Origin: Mycobacterium dioxanotrophicus
GTDB lineage: Bacteria > Actinomycetota > Actinomycetes > Mycobacteriales > Mycobacteriaceae
Length of the DNA stretch: 64,000 bases
Direction: 5' to 3'
Assembly (NCBI RefSeq): GCF_002157835.1
Contig: NZ_CP020809.1
Coordinates: 7,192,001 to 7,256,000, forward strand
Part shown: positions 33,081 through 41,941 of the stretch, one piece after another
Layout of the letters: the number at the start of each line of letters is the position of its first letter
Numbering within the stretch: the first letter of the stretch is position 1
Program-made: the position numbers and the translations under genes
Notes under the pieces: generated by a model
What the model saw: the letters and a program-made list of their open reading frames with translations, nothing else
Databases searched by the model: none
Told to the model about the DNA's origin: nothing

Positions 33081-34577
33081 CTAAGAAAGTGCCGCAGCGG
33101 TCGTCGCCCCGCGCAGCGCAGCGGCAGCTGCGGCGGCCCCTGCCGCCCGGCCGGTGACCGACCCACAGACCAGACCCGAACCCGCCGGGTAACTGTGATA
33201 GAAGAATCCCCCGGTCATCTCCCCAATCGCGTACAAGCCCGGTATCGGCGTCCCGGTTCCCGCGTCGAGAACTCGCGCCCCGCGGTCGATCCGCAAACCA
33301 CCGAATGTGAACGTGATGCCACCCGTGAACGGGTACAGCCGGAACGGTGGTGTATCAATTCGCTGCGCCCAGTTGCTCTTTGGCGGATCGATTCCGCGCG
33401 TGGCCTTACCGTCCCTGACCGTGCTGTCGAAGGCGACGAGATCATCGACAGCCGCGTTGTACTCACGGACGGTCCGCGCGAACTTCTCCGGGTCGAGCCC
33501 CGCCCGCCGGGCGAGCTCCGGCAGAGTGTCGGCCTGGTACACCGTCGCGTCGCCATAGCGTGGATCCAGCAGGTCGGCAACCTTCTCGTCGAACAGCTGG
33601 TACCCAATGCCGTTGGGCTGCTTGAGGACCGCCTTACCGACCGCGACGTAGTTCTGCGGCGCCCAGTCCCGCCCCTCGTCGATGAACCGCTCGGCTTGTT
33701 CATTGACGGCGAGGCCGAACAGGAAGCTTGTCCGGTTGGTCCGCTCGCCCGTTTCGAGAGTTCCCTGCTTGGGCGAATTCACGTCGATCGGTGCGGCATG
33801 GCAGTCAGCCCAATGCCCGTACGTGGCGGCACCTACCCGCAAGGCCGCATCGAGCAGTTCGCCCGTGTTGTACGGAACACCACGGACTTTCACGAGGTTC
33901 CATTCCGGACCCAGATACCTGGTCCGCATCTCGGGATTGGCCTCGAACCCGCCACAGCCCAAGATCACCTCACCGTAGAGGTCTTCGGTGTAGCCGGCGT
34001 CGTTGCGGATCCGGACCCCGACGATCCCACCGATGTCGTCCCGGATCAGATCGATTGCCGCAGTGCCGTATCGGATTTCGCACTCGGCTCGTTCGACGGC
34101 AGCGAACTCCATCGCAGTGAGGCCTTCACCGCCGCCTGCGGACTGCAGCACCAACCCGTTGCGGTAGACAGTCTTGCCGCCCTCGGCCGTCGTCAGGTAC
34201 TGCGCGAACTCGAAGTCGATGCCGTGACCCTTCATCCAGCGCAGGACATCCTGGCTCTCCGACACCAACCAGTCTGTGAGATCCGGGTCGGCCTCACCCC
34301 TGGACGTCTGCATGATCGCGTTGGTGAACGTTTCGGCCGTATAGGGCTCGACCGTCACCGCACCACTGGTTGCTGCATTGTTACCCAAAAGCTCATCCAC
34401 GGCCGCCAATTCGTCAAAGGCGAACCTCACGAGGCCAGCCGTGTATCGCGTGTTGCCCCCGCGCTGGTCCCGCGGCGCCTTCTCCAGCACGGTGACGTCC
34501 GCACCGGCGTCCGACGCAGCCAGCGCCGCCACCAACGCTGCGTTGCCCGCCCCGACAACGATGACTCGCTTTGCCAT
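33081..34577 (-). CDS. FAD-binding dehydrogenase (TcuA/flavocytochrome c type)
   Basis: A 498-residue flavoprotein of the succinate dehydrogenase/fumarate reductase flavoprotein superfamily, closest in form to TcuA tricarballylate dehydrogenase. The Rossmann motif VIVVGAGNAALVAALAASDAG is at about residues 5-25. RGGNTRYTAGLVRF follows near 39. The C-terminal ITFTFGGLRIDRGARVL and YAIGEMTGGFFYHSYPAGSG motifs complete the FAD site. ATG 34577 has a GGAGG ribosome site. It is divergent from the GntR gene, and the dyad at 34596-34618 lies between. With an MHS symporter nearby, oxidation of an imported organic acid is plausible. TcuB (electron transfer) is not present, so assignment to tricarballylate itself is uncertain. 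Confidence 0.85.
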   Translation of the reverse strand: MAKRVIVVGAGNAALVAALAASDAGADVTVLEKAPRDQRGGNTRYTAGLVRFAFDELAAVDELLGNNAATSGAVTVEPYTAETFTNAIMQTSRGEADPDLTDWLVSESQDVLRWMKGHGIDFEFAQYLTTAEGGKTVYRNGLVLQSAGGGEGLTAMEFAAVERAECEIRYGTAAIDLIRDDIGGIVGVRIRNDAGYTEDLYGEVILGCGGFEANPEMRTRYLGPEWNLVKVRGVPYNTGELLDAALRVGAATYGHWADCHAAPIDVNSPKQGTLETGERTNRTSFLFGLAVNEQAERFIDEGRDWAPQNYVAVGKAVLKQPNGIGYQLFDEKVADLLDPRYGDATVYQADTLPELARRAGLDPEKFARTVREYNAAVDDLVAFDSTVRDGKATRGIDPPKSNWAQRIDTPPFRLYPFTGGITFTFGGLRIDRGARVLDAGTGTPIPGLYAIGEMTGGFFYHSYPAGSGLVCGSVTGRAAGAAAAAAALRGATTAAALS

Positions 34578-34595
34578 CTCACTACCTCCATATCC

Positions 34596-34618
34596 ATCAG
34601 ATCAGCAGACGTCTGATC
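34596..34618. promoter_or_regulatory. Dyad cluster between TcuA-like and GntR genes
   Basis: ATCAGA (34596-34601) and TCTGAT (34612-34617) form an inverted pair. Inside it lies the palindrome CAGACGTCTG (34606-34615), also framed by GATCAG and CTGATC. The outer half-sites equal those of the dyad at 32885-32901. A partial related sequence GTCAGACCATCA occurs at 34702-34713 just before gntR. It is the likely GntR-family operator of the divergent promoter. Confidence 0.55.
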
Positions 34619-34737
34619 ATTGACGGGCAGTCGGTCCGTTGTCAATCCCCGCCGGGAGCCCGGCCGCAGAGCGGGCAGTGTTGTATCGTCCACATGGAAA
34701 CGTCAGACCATCACCCCAATTCATGGAGGGCCCGTCA

Positions 34738-35463
34738 GTGGTGTCTCGCGCCAAACAAGGCGGCAGCAAGGCCGATTCGGTCCTTCCCAACGTCAACCGG
34801 GTGAGCAGGCTGCGACTGGCCGACCAGATCATCAGCGAGCTCCAGACCGCCATCACCAAGGGTGAGTTGAAGGTCGGCGACAGGCTGCCCCCGGAACCAG
34901 TGCTGATGGAACGGTTCGGGGTCGGACGATCGACAGTGCGCGAAGCAGTACGCGCCCTCGTACACAGCGGTGTGCTCCGGGTGCAGGTCGGCGACGGCAC
35001 ATACGTCTCGGCGACGCCCGGCGCGGGCGACACCCTCACGGACAAGATCAGGCGCGCGAGCATTGCCGAACTGTTCGATGTGCGGCGCGCGTTCGAGATG
35101 TCGGTTGCCGGTCTGGCCGCGCGGAACCGGTCCGAGAAAGACCTTCTACACCTGCGGGAGGCCGCGCAGGCCTGCGAGGTCGCGGCGCAGCACGACGATC
35201 CGGAAGCGTTCGTCGAAGCCGACTACGCATTCCACATGCAGATCGCGGCGGCCACCAAGAACGTGCTGCTGGTCGACCTGTACAGCGAGTTGCGCGGCGC
35301 CGTCAGGACCCAGCTGCGCGAGCAGCCGGATGTCACCGACGGCATCTCCCATCATGCACTCACCCTGCACAACAAACTTTTGAAGGCGTTGCAGGACAAG
35401 GACAGTCGCGCCGCAGAACGAATCTGGGCCTCGACGCCGAACCCTTACCTGGTCAACGAGTAG
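34738..35463 (+). CDS. GntR/FadR-family regulator (FCD domain)
   Basis: A 241-residue FCD-type GntR regulator. The winged helix is at about residues 22-88 (LADQIISELQTAITKGELKV, then MERFGVGRSTVREAVRALV). The C-terminal helical FCD ligand domain includes FDVRRAFEMSVAGLAA and the metal-site-like residues in ADYAFHMQIAAAT and HHALTLHNKLLKAL. GTG 34738 is preferred because GGAGGG lies 6 bases upstream; the earlier ATG 34723 would contain that ribosome site inside the gene. It is divergent from the TcuA-like gene and probably represses the flavoprotein and the symporter operon through the shared dyads. FCD regulators usually respond to organic acids. Confidence 0.88.
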   Translation: MVSRAKQGGSKADSVLPNVNRVSRLRLADQIISELQTAITKGELKVGDRLPPEPVLMERFGVGRSTVREAVRALVHSGVLRVQVGDGTYVSATPGAGDTLTDKIRRASIAELFDVRRAFEMSVAGLAARNRSEKDLLHLREAAQACEVAAQHDDPEAFVEADYAFHMQIAAATKNVLLVDLYSELRGAVRTQLREQPDVTDGISHHALTLHNKLLKALQDKDSRAAERIWASTPNPYLVNE

Positions 35464-35480
35464 GCCGCCCGACGGCGCCC

Positions 35481-36680
35481 TCAGCGCAGCGCGGGTTGCG
35501 GTTCCGGTTCGGGTTCGTCGGTGATCGAGCTGTCCAGCGGCGGGACGGGACGCTGATGGCGGTACTCCCAGCGCCGGAACGCCTCCCGGCACGGCGACTC
35601 CACAAGGGCGTAGCTGACCGCGGCCAAGGCAAAACCGAACACCAACGTCAGCACCAGGACCGCCGGCATGCCACCGTTGAACAGGAATTCCCCGATCATC
35701 GGGAACACCATCGCCAGCGCAGCCAGGTGCCACACGAACAACCCGTAGGACCAGCGGCCCAGGGTCACCATCACCCGGCTGCCGAGAATCCGGTGCGGGG
35801 TGTCGGGCCGGTCGAGCACCAGGGGCGCCAGCAGCGCGGCGGCGAGCACCGCGCCCATTGCCGTCTTCAGCGTCACCTGCGTAACCGATCCCGGGCGCAA
35901 CCCGTCCATCCCGGCCATGGGTGACGCCCCGATTGCGAACGCCACCAGCGCGACCAGCCCCATCAGCAGGCGGTTGCGGCCCAGCCGATGCGCCCGGCCG
36001 AACGGGGTGACCGTCAGCTCGGCCAGCACCATGCCGCCGGCGAACCACGAGAAGAATGCCGGCGGCCAGTTCCACGGGTTCTGCCCGGTGCTGCCGTCGA
36101 ACGGGATCCACACCCAGGCCAGGCTGAGCACGGCCACCGCGGTGATCACCCCGATGCGGGCCCGCACCGGGAGCCGGCGAGCCAGCAGCGCCAGGAACGG
36201 CAGCGCCAGATAGAAGGTGACCTCGACCGACAGACTCCACATCTGGGTCAGCCCGGCGGTCAGGGTCAACGGAACATAGATCTGCGTCAGGGTGAGGTTG
36301 GCCAGCCATACCGTGAAGTCGGCCTTCGCCTCGGGGAGCAGCAGCAGGATCACCACGACTGCCACCACATATCCGGGCATGATGCGCGCCACCCGAGACC
36401 GCAGGTAGTGCCCTGTCGGCGGCCGCGGGCGCAATCCGCGGGCGGCGGCGGCGTGACCGCGCCACAACAGGAAGCCCGACAGCGCGAAGAACACCGCCAC
36501 GGCCAGGTCGAACCTGCCGAAGATGCGCCCGAAGAAGCCGCCACCGGTGTGGCCGGTCTGGAACGCGACGTGGGTGAGCACGACGCCCATGGCCGCGCAG
36601 GCACGCATGCCCTCGACTGCCGGCAGGAAGCTCCTCGTCCCGCCGACCTCGGAGTTCGGGTCCGATTGCCGGGTCGCCAC
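35481..36680 (-). CDS. Acyltransferase 3 family membrane protein (Rv0228-like)
   Basis: A 399-residue integral membrane acyltransferase of the OafA/Acyl_transf_3 type, about 10 helices. The N-terminal catalytic region shows FLPAVEGMRACAAMGVVLTH (conserved Arg and the catalytic His), followed by FFALSGFLLWRGHA. The later QMWSLSVEVTFYLALPFLAL (about 165) is the second family motif. GTG 36680 is the nearest canonical start before the conserved region; no clear ribosome site supports it and the frame is open further upstream. The family adds acyl groups to sugars or lipids in the envelope. It is convergent with gntR and sits beside Rv0227c- and Rv0226c-like genes, as in M. tuberculosis. Confidence 0.87.
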   Translation of the reverse strand: MATRQSDPNSEVGGTRSFLPAVEGMRACAAMGVVLTHVAFQTGHTGGGFFGRIFGRFDLAVAVFFALSGFLLWRGHAAAARGLRPRPPTGHYLRSRVARIMPGYVVAVVVILLLLPEAKADFTVWLANLTLTQIYVPLTLTAGLTQMWSLSVEVTFYLALPFLALLARRLPVRARIGVITAVAVLSLAWVWIPFDGSTGQNPWNWPPAFFSWFAGGMVLAELTVTPFGRAHRLGRNRLLMGLVALVAFAIGASPMAGMDGLRPGSVTQVTLKTAMGAVLAAALLAPLVLDRPDTPHRILGSRVMVTLGRWSYGLFVWHLAALAMVFPMIGEFLFNGGMPAVLVLTLVFGFALAAVSYALVESPCREAFRRWEYRHQRPVPPLDSSITDEPEPEPQPALR

Positions 36681-36836
36681 GACGACCAGTGTGCCGGGAC
36701 GACGCAAACACACCAAACGGACGGTGAAGTGCCACCACAGGATGCCGTTGTCGTAAGTAATGGCCTTAAATAGTGCTGTTAGGGTCGAACGGGTTTGCCC
36801 TGAGGACAAGATGGCCCACACCAAAGGAGGCCCGGT

Positions 36837-38033
36837 TTGAACCGCGCTGTGGCGCTGCGTATCGCGGCATGCGGATTGATGGGGCTGGGTGCCGCCCTGT
36901 TGATCGCCGCCCTGCTGCTGACGACCTACACCAAGGGCAAGATCGCCAAGATCCCGCTCAACCTGGACACCACGCTGGTCAGCGAGGGAACCGGGACCGC
37001 ATTCGATCCGGCGTCGTTGTCGGCCGAGAAGTTCTCGGTGGACCGGAATGTGCCGGTTGCGATGCAACAGCAGATGAGCGTGGAATCTCCGTCCAACGCC
37101 GAGGTGGTGACCCTGCAGGTGGGCACGTCACTGCGGCGGACGGATCGCCAGCAGGACACCGGTCTGTTGTTGGCGATGGTCGACACCGTCACCATGAACC
37201 GCAGCACGGCGCTGGCGGTGTCGTCGGACAACAACCCCGGCGGCTCGGTGCAGAAGCCGCGCGGCATGGAAGACCAGAAGCCGCCCACCAGCGTGGCGCT
37301 GCCGCACGAGGGTTTGACCTACCGGTTCCCGTTCGACACGGAAAAAAAGACCTATCAGATGTTCGACCCGATCGCGCAGAAGCCGTTCGACGCGAACTAT
37401 GACGGCGAAGAAGACGTCAACGGGCTGACCACCTACCGGTTCACGCAGAACGTGGGCTACGACGCCGACGGCAAGCTGGTCGAGCCGGTGAAGTACGCCT
37501 CGCTGTACGAGGACGACGTCGACAGCACCGTGAAGGCGCGGGCCTCGGTCTGGGGTGTGCCGGGTGAGCCGGACGAAGAAATCACGATGAACCGCTACTA
37601 CGCGGCGCAGCGCACGTTCTGGGTGGATCCGGTCTCGGGCACCATCGTCAAGGCCACCGACCACGGCTATCAGTACTACGCCCGCGATCCGCTGAAGCCC
37701 GAGGTCACCTACGTCGACTACAAGGTGACCTCCAGCGAGAGCACCATCGAATCGCAGGTGGCTTCCGCCCGCGACGAACGCGACCGGGTGTCGCTGTGGT
37801 CGCGCGTCCTGCCCATCACGTTCACCGCGCTGGGCCTGGTCACGCTGATCGGCGGAGCGCTGCTGGCCTCTTTCGCGCTGCGCGCCGAGTCGACGCTGAT
37901 CGACCCGGGCCTCGACACCGCGGACCACGGCTTCTTCGACACCCAGGGCATCCAGGTGCCGGGAGCGGAGGCCAAGACCGAGAAGCTGCCCGCGCAGCGT
38001 CCCTCTGACCTGCCCCCGGACCGACCGGTCTGA
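36837..38033 (+). CDS. DUF3068 / PorA-family membrane protein (Rv0227c-like)
   Basis: A 398-residue protein with an N-terminal helix (about 8-30; IAACGLMGLGAALLIAALLL), a large extracytoplasmic domain of about 290 residues, and a second helix near 325-348 (PITFTALGLVTLIGGALLAS) before a short cytosolic tail. This layout and motifs such as NRSTALAVSSDNNPGG match the DUF3068 or 'porin PorA family' proteins of mycobacteria (Rv0227c). TTG 36837 is the start, with a strong AAAGGAGG ribosome site six bases upstream. It is followed directly by an Rv0226c-like membrane protein on the same strand. Function is not established. Confidence 0.87.
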   Translation: MNRAVALRIAACGLMGLGAALLIAALLLTTYTKGKIAKIPLNLDTTLVSEGTGTAFDPASLSAEKFSVDRNVPVAMQQQMSVESPSNAEVVTLQVGTSLRRTDRQQDTGLLLAMVDTVTMNRSTALAVSSDNNPGGSVQKPRGMEDQKPPTSVALPHEGLTYRFPFDTEKKTYQMFDPIAQKPFDANYDGEEDVNGLTTYRFTQNVGYDADGKLVEPVKYASLYEDDVDSTVKARASVWGVPGEPDEEITMNRYYAAQRTFWVDPVSGTIVKATDHGYQYYARDPLKPEVTYVDYKVTSSESTIESQVASARDERDRVSLWSRVLPITFTALGLVTLIGGALLASFALRAESTLIDPGLDTADHGFFDTQGIQVPGAEAKTEKLPAQRPSDLPPDRPV

Positions 38034-38068
38034 TTTCCTCCCGGTTCTGGCTGCCGGCCTATGCGCTG

Positions 38069-39676
38069 GTGCTGTCGCTGCTGGTGACGGCGCCGGTGCT
38101 GGGGCCCGGCTACCTGCTGCTGCGCGACGCGGTCTCGACGCCGCGCTCGTATCTGACCGACGCCGCGCTGGGCTTGTCCGAGGCAGCCCCGCGGGCGCTT
38201 CCGCAGGACTTCTTCATCGCGGTGACCTCGGCGGTGCTCGATGGCGGCGTGGTGGTCAAGGTGCTGCTGGTGGGCGGCCTGTGGCTGGCAGGTTGGGGCG
38301 CGGCACGGCTGGCCGCCGAGGTGCTGTCGGCTGGGCTCCCCGGGCAGTTCATCGCCGCAACGCTGGCCGTGTGGAATCCCTACGTCGCCGAGCGGTTGCT
38401 GCAGGGTCACTGGAGTCTTCTGGTCGGCTACGGCTGCCTGCCCTGGGTGGCGACGGCCGTGCTGCGGTTGCGCACGGGGGCCCGCACGCGAGGAGCGGCG
38501 TTCGCGCTGGTGTTCTGGATCGCTGCCGCCGGGTTGACGCCGACGGGTCTGCTGCTGGCCCTGCTGGTCGCGCTGACCTGCGTCGCGGTCCCGGGCGACG
38601 GCTGGGGACGCGTCCGGGTCGCCGCGACGGGCTTGGCCGCCGCCGTGCTGGCCGCAATGCCCTGGTTGACGGCCGCCCTGATCGGCGGCGCCGTGAACGC
38701 GTCGGCGGCGGAGTCGTCGGCCGGGATTCACGCGTTCGCCGCGCGGGCCGAACCGGGGCTCGGCACCCTCGGCAGCCTGGCCGGCCTCGGCGGCATCTGG
38801 AACAGTGCGGCCACCCCGGCTTCCCGTACCTCGCTGTTCGCGGTGCTGGCCACGGTGGTGCTGCTCGGCGTAGTGGTGGCGGGGCTTCCAGTCGTGTTGC
38901 GCACACCTGCCAGACGCATGACGCTGCCGCTGCTGGTCCTGGCCGCCGTCGCGGTCGTCGGCCCGGCGTTGCTGGCCACCGGACCCGGGCTGGCGTTCGT
39001 GGAGAGTGCGGTGCGAACCATTCCTGGGCTCGGCGTGCTGCGCGACGGGCAGAAGTGGGTGGCCCTGGCCATGCCCGGGTACACGCTGGCGGCCGCGGCG
39101 GCCCCGGTGACGCTGCGGCGACGGCTGCCGGCGACCGCGACGGCCGCGCTGTGCTGCGTGGCGTTGATCGCCGTGTTGCCCGATCTGGCGTGGGGCGTGG
39201 GTGGCCAGATGCGGGCCGTGCGCTATCCGGCCGGTTGGGCTGCCGCGGCCGCGCAGATCAACGCCGACCCACGGCCGGTGGCGGTGCTGCCGCCGGACGT
39301 GATGAGGCAGTTCTCCTGGTCGGGGCCCGCCCCGGTGCTGGATCCGCTGCCCCGCTGGCTGCGCGCGGATGTGTTCAGCACGGGTGATCTGTCGATCGCC
39401 GGGCACGTCGTCCCCGGAGAGGGCGTGCGCGCCCGTGCCATCCAGGACATGCTGGTCTCGGGTGCCACGCCACAGCAGCTCGCCGACGCGGGCGTGGGCT
39501 GGGTGGTCCGCGAAACCGACGGTGACGTCGTGGTTCAGCGGATCGGCGGATCGGCGCCGGTGGCGACGCATCGCGGTCTGCTCATCGTCGCGCACCTGGT
39601 GTGGTTGGGGTTGTTGGTCGGCGCGGGTGTGGGGCTGGTGGCGCAGACCGTGCGTGAGGCGCGTCGCCGCCGTTAG
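38069..39676 (+). CDS. Polytopic membrane protein (Rv0226c-like)
   Basis: A 535-residue protein with about 11 hydrophobic segments and the look of a GT-C-like envelope protein. Examples are LAGWGAARLAAEVLSAGLPG, WNPYVAERLLQGHWSLLVGY (a segment typical of this family) and a soluble C-terminal region of about 120 residues ending in a final helix. GTG 38069 is the first canonical start. However, the in-frame codons from 38033 onward encode a convincing lead (Ser-Arg-Phe-Trp-Leu-Pro-Ala-Tyr-Ala), with only ATT 38033 or CTG 38030 as possible starts, so the true N-terminus may be about 12 residues longer. It follows the DUF3068 gene and is inferred to act in cell-wall glycan assembly. Confidence 0.82.
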   Translation: MLSLLVTAPVLGPGYLLLRDAVSTPRSYLTDAALGLSEAAPRALPQDFFIAVTSAVLDGGVVVKVLLVGGLWLAGWGAARLAAEVLSAGLPGQFIAATLAVWNPYVAERLLQGHWSLLVGYGCLPWVATAVLRLRTGARTRGAAFALVFWIAAAGLTPTGLLLALLVALTCVAVPGDGWGRVRVAATGLAAAVLAAMPWLTAALIGGAVNASAAESSAGIHAFAARAEPGLGTLGSLAGLGGIWNSAATPASRTSLFAVLATVVLLGVVVAGLPVVLRTPARRMTLPLLVLAAVAVVGPALLATGPGLAFVESAVRTIPGLGVLRDGQKWVALAMPGYTLAAAAAPVTLRRRLPATATAALCCVALIAVLPDLAWGVGGQMRAVRYPAGWAAAAAQINADPRPVAVLPPDVMRQFSWSGPAPVLDPLPRWLRADVFSTGDLSIAGHVVPGEGVRARAIQDMLVSGATPQQLADAGVGWVVRETDGDVVVQRIGGSAPVATHRGLLIVAHLVWLGLLVGAGVGLVAQTVREARRRR

Positions 39677-40677
39677 CCCAGGTCTGCGTTGACCTCGAGG
39701 ACGATCTTGCCGCGGACATGACCGGCTTGGATGCGCCGGTGGGCGTCCGCGACCTTTGCCAGCGGCAGGATCTCGAGCTGCGGGGCACGGATGCGACCGG
39801 CGGCCAGCGCGTCGACCAGCGCGGTGAGCTGCCGCTCCTGATTGGCGTAGTTCGACATGGTCGGGATCACCGACACCCCGAGCTCGGCGGCCCGCGCGGG
39901 ATCCGGCATGGGTTCGTCGGCGATCAGCGTCGCGATCGGGGTGACGACGCCACCGCGCTTGACCATCTCGATCGAGTCGAGCAGGGTGCCCTGTCCCACG
40001 GTGTCGACCACCAGGTCGACCCCGCCCGGTGCCCACTGCCGCACGGCGTCGGCGACAGGGGCGTGCCGGTAGTCGATGGCCAGGTCGGCACCAAGCTCAC
40101 GCACGTAGTCGAGGTTGGCGGGCCCGCACGTGGCGGCGACCCTGGCGCCGACCATCGTGGCCAGTTGGATCGCGTAGCTGCCCATACCGCCGGCACCGCC
40201 GTTGATCAGCACCGTCGAGCCCGCGCCGACGTCGCCGACGTCGAACAGCGCCTCCCAGCAGGTGCAGCCGGCGGTCGGCATCGCCGCGGCCTCGACGAGC
40301 CGGACCGAGTCGGGCAGCCTGACCACGCGTTCGCGGTCGGAGGCCACGTACTCGGCGTAGGTGCCGCGCTCCCCGCGGCCCATGTTGGACGCGGTGAGCA
40401 CGCGGTCACCGACGACCAGGTCGGTCACGCCCTCACCGACCTCGGCGATCACGCCGGCAGCGTCGAACCCCAGCACGAACGGGAACCGGTATTCGAAGAA
40501 CTGCGCGAGCCAGCCTTCGCGGTTCTTCCAGTCGGCCGGGTTCACCCCGGCGTAGGCGACGCGGACGACTACGCCGTTCGGTGCGGCCGACGGCCGTTCG
40601 ATCGTCGCCTCGTGCAGTACCTCGGGGCCGCCGAACCCGTCAAGCACCATCGCACGCATCATCGGCTGTGAAGTCAT
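39673..40677 (-). CDS. NADPH:quinone reductase-like zinc-type alcohol dehydrogenase
   Basis: A 334-residue MDR-superfamily oxidoreductase. The NADP-binding Rossmann motif is VLINGGAGGMGSYAIQLATM (about 155-174). The N-terminal GroES-like fold shows VVRVAYAGVNPADWKNREG and LGFDAAGVIAEVGEGV. The structural and catalytic zinc Cys sets are absent, so it is a quinone-reductase or enoyl-reductase type rather than a true alcohol dehydrogenase. It ends 4 bases inside the convergent membrane protein gene. It interrupts the otherwise Rv0225-Rv0228-like order and is probably a local insertion. The substrate is unknown. Confidence 0.9.
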   Translation of the reverse strand: MTSQPMMRAMVLDGFGGPEVLHEATIERPSAAPNGVVVRVAYAGVNPADWKNREGWLAQFFEYRFPFVLGFDAAGVIAEVGEGVTDLVVGDRVLTASNMGRGERGTYAEYVASDRERVVRLPDSVRLVEAAAMPTAGCTCWEALFDVGDVGAGSTVLINGGAGGMGSYAIQLATMVGARVAATCGPANLDYVRELGADLAIDYRHAPVADAVRQWAPGGVDLVVDTVGQGTLLDSIEMVKRGGVVTPIATLIADEPMPDPARAAELGVSVIPTMSNYANQERQLTALVDALAAGRIRAPQLEILPLAKVADAHRRIQAGHVRGKIVLEVNADLG

Positions 40678-40747
40678 GTGCTGACGGTAGGGGCGAAAAG
40701 CCCACTGCCGGTGTCCTGTTCCCGCTCAGCGGGACCCCCGGGGCGGG

Positions 40748-41908
40748 CTATACCAGGCCGCTGATGTAGCGCCCGTCGCGCACCGACTCCAGCACCGTGC
40801 GCATCGCGTCGGCGCTCTGCGCCCAGGAGAATTCGTCGCTGCGGGCCTGCGCCTTGCTACCCAGCTGCACTCGCAGCACACCGTCGCGCAACAGCTGGCC
40901 GAGCCCGGCGACCAGGCCGTCCCGGTCTTCGACCAGCAGCCCGGTCACCCCGTCGACGATCGAGTCGGTCAGCCCGCCCGAGGCACGGTAGCCGATGGTC
41001 GGCACGCCGTGCTGGGCGGCCTCGGTCACCGCGAGTCCCCAGCCTTCCTTGCGGGACGGCAGCACATGCACCCAACTTTGTTGCAGCACACGATGTTTGG
41101 TCATGTCATCGACGTGGCCGTGGAATGTCACGGCGTCGGTGATGCCGAGCAACTCGGCATGCTCGATCAACCGCTGCTGCCACCAGCCCCCGCCGAGGAT
41201 GTCCAGATGCAGGTCGGGGATGTCGGCCCGCAGGGTCGCGACGGCCTCGAGTGCATCCTCGATCTGCTTGTGCGGCACCAGCCGCGACAGCACCACCACG
41301 CGCGGGGTGGCCGAGCGCGGCAATCCCAGGCTCGGCGCCGGAGCCTCGTCAAGACCGTTGCGCACCACGGCAATTCGGCCCGAATCCACACCGAGTTCGT
41401 TGAGGTCGCGCGCCGAGGGCAGCGACACCGTGACGTACTGATTGCGGCGGTGCAGCCGCGGCGACAGCCGCGATTCGACGAACCAGCCGATCCGGCCCAT
41501 CACCGGGCCCGCGACCGGCCACAGCTCGCGGTGGCAGTGGTGCACCAGCACGGCCACACGACGGCCGAACGCCAGGCGGGCCAAGAACGGCAGGCCGTTC
41601 TGGGTGTCGACGACGACATCGGGCCGCACCCGCCGCAGCGGTCCGAGACCGATCCGGGCCAACACCATCGCCAGACCCGCCCAGATGTACACCGTGTAGG
41701 GACCGCCGGCGCGGTTGATCCGTACGCCGTCGACCACCTCGTCGCGCAGCGCCCCCGGATAACGGGCCGTGCGCAAGGTGACGTCGACTCCGCGGGCGGC
41801 CAGGTAGGCACCGATGCGCTGCACGTAGGCCTCGCTGCCGCCGCCCTGCGGATGCCCGGTATCTCGCCAGCACAGCAGCAGGACAGCACGGACAGGACGG
41901 TCAGACAT
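40748..41908 (-). CDS. GT4-type glycosyltransferase (Rv0225-like)
   Basis: A 386-residue GT-B glycosyltransferase of family 4. The N-terminal acceptor-side loop HPQGGGSEAYVQRIGAYLAA is at about 17-36. The donor-side motif VHVLPSRKEGWGLAVTEAAQ, with the E-x7-E pair, is near 300-319. VVVLSRLVPHKQIEDALEAV (about 215) is the typical domain-linking strand. ATG 41908 is chosen because it starts the conserved N-terminus. It is divergent from the methyltransferase gene, 33 bases apart, as Rv0225/Rv0224c are in M. tuberculosis. It acts on a cell-envelope acceptor; the sugar is unknown. Confidence 0.9.
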   Translation of the reverse strand: MSDRPVRAVLLLCWRDTGHPQGGGSEAYVQRIGAYLAARGVDVTLRTARYPGALRDEVVDGVRINRAGGPYTVYIWAGLAMVLARIGLGPLRRVRPDVVVDTQNGLPFLARLAFGRRVAVLVHHCHRELWPVAGPVMGRIGWFVESRLSPRLHRRNQYVTVSLPSARDLNELGVDSGRIAVVRNGLDEAPAPSLGLPRSATPRVVVLSRLVPHKQIEDALEAVATLRADIPDLHLDILGGGWWQQRLIEHAELLGITDAVTFHGHVDDMTKHRVLQQSWVHVLPSRKEGWGLAVTEAAQHGVPTIGYRASGGLTDSIVDGVTGLLVEDRDGLVAGLGQLLRDGVLRVQLGSKAQARSDEFSWAQSADAMRTVLESVRDGRYISGLV

Positions 41909-41941
41909 CGTGTCGAGCGTACCGGTGAGTAGGTTGGGCGG

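Noticed and set aside
33570..33660. Possible tRNA or structured RNA in GC-rich stretches
   Set aside because: No cloverleaf arrangement or conserved TTC loop; the bases are fully inside the TcuA-like gene.
37718..40036. A 772-codon open frame on the minus strand
   Set aside because: It is antisense to the DUF3068 and Rv0226c-like genes, is rich in His, Arg, Gln and Gly as expected for a shadow frame in GC-rich DNA, and has no domain.
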